Assembly (NCBI GenBank): GCA_050486105.1
Contig: JBJHCR010000325.1
Coordinates: 1 to 7,075 of the forward strand
Direction: 5' to 3'
Length of the DNA: 7,075 nt
Source: JAEXNA01 sp050486105
Lineage (GTDB): Bacteria > Vulcanimicrobiota > Xenobia > Xenobiales > JADMJV01
Made by a program: the position numbers and the translations under genes. Within the stretch, counting starts at the first letter, position 1; the number at the start of each line of letters is the position of its first letter. The notes under the pieces are model-generated. The model saw only the letters and a list, made by a program, of their open reading frames with translations, was not told the DNA's origin and ran no database searches. Positions 5,231 to 7,075 of this stretch are shown here, piece by piece.

Positions 5231-5254
5231 CTAGGGGTCCGGCCGGACTCCTAG
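5231..5254. promoter_or_regulatory. Near-perfect 24-bp palindrome at the 3' end of the small gene
   Basis: The left half CTAGGGGTCCGG and the right half CCGGACTCCTAG are reverse complements except for one pair (a G·T). Its centre is the perfect 12-mer GTCCGGCCGGAC. It starts 13 nt past the stop of the minus-strand gene and lacks a T-run, so it is not a standard terminator. It may protect the mRNA 3' end or bind a protein. Confidence 0.4.
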
Positions 5255-5266
5255 GCTTTCGATGCT

Positions 5267-5584
5267 CTAAGGGTTTCGCTCAAAGAAGGTTTGGCTCGCA
5301 GCGCCCAGGGCCCCCAGTCCCCCCGCGGCAATTCCAACTCCAGCTCCCAGCAGGTAGGAAAATTTTAGCAGAGCAGGACGACTGGCGTAGAACTCTCCAA
5401 CGGTTACGGGCCAGCCGTTCGTGGTGTTTTTCGGAGAGGTCTTGAGCTGATCGTATATGGCGAGAGAGACTGTTTCTTGCGCTCGGTCGGCGACTCGCTC
5501 TCGCACCTCTCCAAAGGTGGTTTTTGCTTGATTCATGGAGTTTTGAAGTCGGTTCGACAAGGAAGGCCGGAATCTGATATTCAT
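5267..5584 (-). CDS. Small hypothetical protein with a C-terminal membrane segment
   Basis: Protein of 105 residues; no family recognised. The N-terminal two thirds are polar and partly helical (QAKTTFGEVRERVADRAQET, 19-38). One glycine-rich hydrophobic segment at about 75-97 (FSYLLGAGVGIAAGGLGALGA) is followed by a short tail, so it should be a membrane-anchored protein with most of its mass on the cytoplasmic side. The ATG at 5584 has GAGGA 9 nt upstream. A second in-frame ATG at 5536 lacks a ribosome-binding site, and an overlapping frame starting at 5594 has its ATG directly against that same GAGG, so it is less likely. It lies 103 nt downstream of the ATP-grasp gene on the same strand and may be cotranscribed with it. 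Confidence 0.7.
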   Translation of the reverse strand: MNIRFRPSLSNRLQNSMNQAKTTFGEVRERVADRAQETVSLAIYDQLKTSPKNTTNGWPVTVGEFYASRPALLKFSYLLGAGVGIAAGGLGALGAASQTFFERNP

Positions 5585-5687
5585 AAGGGTTCATCCTCGG
5601 GTGGTATTCAGCCTGGAGGATAAGAGGTAAGGATTGCCGGGAAATTGCCTGAGAACCGGGGGATTTTAGATTTCTCGGTTGAATGCC

Positions 5688-6887
5688 CTAAGCCGGCTTC
5701 TCAGTCGGTGGGGCTACGGCTAAGATGTGGTCGGGTATGTGGTGTCGGTATCCTTCCATCAGTTCGGTCACTCGGTCGAAGTTGTTCGAGCGGACCACTA
5801 GGCCGGCGTGGTAATCTTCTCCCAGTCTCCAGAAGACTTCGGGCTCGGCGAAAACTGTCATGTCCGGCTTGGCCTGCTTGGATAGGCAAAGAAGAATGCC
5901 GGCGTGGAAAGTCTTCTTGGCGATCTTGAGGCTGTATTTTTTGCCCAGCACTTGGGCCACTTGCACTCGGGCCCATTCCCGCCAGAGGTCCACTCCGGAT
6001 TGGGCTCTCACCAGATGATCGATATGGGCTCCACCCGGTCGGGCGGCCAGTTCTAGAAAATAGAGTTGGCCGTCGGCCTCACCTCTGATGAACTCGGCGT
6101 GGGTCACTCCATAGGGCAGACCCATGGCCTTGATGATGGACTGGTTGTCTCGCAATAGGGCCTGGTAGAGGTCGTCGAAAGGAGGCACGCTTTGGGACAA
6201 AAATATGCCTCCTCCGTTCCAGACGTCGAAAGGCGGCACCCAATAGCGATGGGGAGCGGCAAATTGGACCTTAGAACCGTGGACCACCGAGTCCACGTGA
6301 AAAACCTCCCCCTTGATGAAGGCCTCCATCAGAAAATGGGATTGTCGGTCTCCAAGCTCATCGATGGCCCGCCATACTTCATCGGGGGTATGACACTTTC
6401 TGATCTGCACTGAACCTGCCTCGGCTCGAGGCTTGATCATCCACGGGGCGGGAACTCGATCCATGAACTCGGCCACTTTTCGGTGGTTCAGAACATGCAC
6501 AAAGTTTGGAACCGGAAGCCCAGCCTGTTGGGCTTGGAGGCGCATGGCCAGCTTGTCTCGGAAATAGTGGGAAGTGCTCACTCCCATACCAGGCGACCTC
6601 AGATGTTCTCGAAGCAGAGCGGCGATTTCTACCGCATAGTCGTCCAAGGGCACCACGGCATCGAATTCCCGGGTGCGGGCCAAATAGCTGACTGCGGCGA
6701 AGAGTTCCTCGGTGTGCTGTAGATCAGGAACAAAGAAGATCTCGTCGATGGCCTCGGGCCATATCTCGTCTTTGAGTTCGACCTTACTGAGCACCACCGA
6801 GCGCACTCCGAGGTCGCGGCACTCTTCGAGAAACGATGCTCCCTTGACATAGTTGGCGATGAAAAGAAAAGTGAGATCCTTGGACAT
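5688..6887 (-). CDS. ATP-grasp superfamily ligase
   Basis: Protein of 399 residues from ATG 6887. The N-terminal part (1-108) looks like the Rossmann-like pre-ATP-grasp domain (TFLFIANYVKGASFLEECRDLG; VVPLDDYAVEIAALL). The ATP-grasp fold follows: DKLAMRLQAQQAGLPVP at 111-127; PWMIKPRAEAGS at 148-159 with the ATP-binding Lys152; MEAFIKGEVFHVDSVV at 187-202 (adenine loop and E194); and the Mg-binding end HAEFIRG... YFLELAARPGGAHI at 263-289 with E265, E279 and R283. Such enzymes join a carboxylate to an amine, thiol or other nucleophile through an acyl-phosphate, in the cytoplasm; the substrates cannot be read from sequence. The C-terminal 90 residues match no domain I can name. ATG 6887 has only a weak site (CAGG); a GTG at 6929 would add 14 residues overlapping the preceding gene. 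Confidence 0.85.
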   Translation of the reverse strand: MSKDLTFLFIANYVKGASFLEECRDLGVRSVVLSKVELKDEIWPEAIDEIFFVPDLQHTEELFAAVSYLARTREFDAVVPLDDYAVEIAALLREHLRSPGMGVSTSHYFRDKLAMRLQAQQAGLPVPNFVHVLNHRKVAEFMDRVPAPWMIKPRAEAGSVQIRKCHTPDEVWRAIDELGDRQSHFLMEAFIKGEVFHVDSVVHGSKVQFAAPHRYWVPPFDVWNGGGIFLSQSVPPFDDLYQALLRDNQSIIKAMGLPYGVTHAEFIRGEADGQLYFLELAARPGGAHIDHLVRAQSGVDLWREWARVQVAQVLGKKYSLKIAKKTFHAGILLCLSKQAKPDMTVFAEPEVFWRLGEDYHAGLVVRSNNFDRVTELMEGYRHHIPDHILAVAPPTEKPA

Positions 6888-6918
6888 AGCGCCTGATTTG
6901 CTAGCAAGCAGAGAGTTC

Positions 6919-7075
6919 CTACCGACCACTCAAGGGGGCGTTCACTTCTTTTCGCAAGGCTTCATAGGTCACTGGGTCACCGTAGACCACAAAAATGATC
7001 GAAGATAAGGATCTCGCTCGAGCGGCGAAATCCTTGGCCGCTTGGGCCATCTCACGAATTTTGAGTTCTGGTGTC
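6919..7075 (-). CDS. C-terminus of a probable macro-domain protein (partial)
   Basis: An open frame enters from the right edge and stops at TAG (6919-6921), giving 51 residues. The pattern of a helix (IREMAQAAKDFAARA) followed by a hydrophobic strand, SSIIFVVYGDPVTYEALRKEV, resembles the last strand and helix of macro domains (commonly 'FV-Y/F-D--TY-A---'), which bind ADP-ribose and often remove it from proteins or O-acetyl-ADP-ribose. The match is from memory on a short piece, and the diagnostic N-terminal loops are outside the window. The gap of 31 nt to the ATP-grasp gene on the same strand points to one transcript. Confidence 0.5.
   Translation of the reverse strand, partial: TPELKIREMAQAAKDFAARARSLSSIIFVVYGDPVTYEALRKEVNAPLSGR

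Noticed and set aside
5280..5594. Alternative 104-residue minus-strand frame overlapping the small membrane protein
   Set aside because: Its ATG abuts the Shine-Dalgarno sequence with no spacing, and the product lacks any domain character. The frame at 5267-5584 has correct spacing and a clear membrane segment.

Overview
The window is bacterial: leader-like spacing, Shine-Dalgarno sites in front of several genes, compact convergent and divergent gene pairs, Rho-independent-type hairpins, and a Sec-type signal peptide shared by two genes. Base composition looks moderate, slightly GC-rich. TTG/GTG starts are in play. Nothing seen allows a firm taxonomic call, and most genes are hypothetical, which suits a poorly sampled lineage.

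Left part (1-2682). After a leader with palindromes comes a six-helix membrane protein of unknown function (165-806, +), with a TTG start fixed by a strong ribosome-binding site. It faces a 473-residue soluble protein with histidine/aspartate clusters (982-2403, -). The gap between these two genes is almost entirely one imperfect inverted repeat of about 161 bp (806-966), flanked by TTTA direct repeats. It looks like a small non-autonomous transposable element (MITE) that landed exactly at the stop codon of the first gene.

Centre (2683-5127). Two paralogous genes for very acidic secreted repeat proteins, both on + (2683-3360 and 4507-5127), flank an aldolase of the DapA/HOGA family on - (3447-4301). 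The paralogues share all of the first 26 residues although 15 of those 26 codons differ, and they share leader blocks upstream of the start. The first carries three 44-residue (132-bp) repeats. The second carries one divergent copy of that unit, then five hexapeptide repeats and a tail of four cysteines spaced exactly 8 residues apart. Each has a convincing terminator behind it, so each is probably transcribed on its own.

Right part (5128-7075). A minus-strand cluster reads, in transcription order: the C-terminus of a protein resembling the end of a macro domain (cut by the window edge), an ATP-grasp ligase (5688-6887), and a small protein with one C-terminal membrane segment (5267-5584). The first two are 31 nt apart and probably cotranscribed. 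The cluster ends against a bidirectional-looking terminator shared with the second acidic gene.

The most unusual material is the acidic paralogue pair around the aldolase and the MITE-like palindrome. A functional link between the acidic proteins and the aldolase is only suggested by position.
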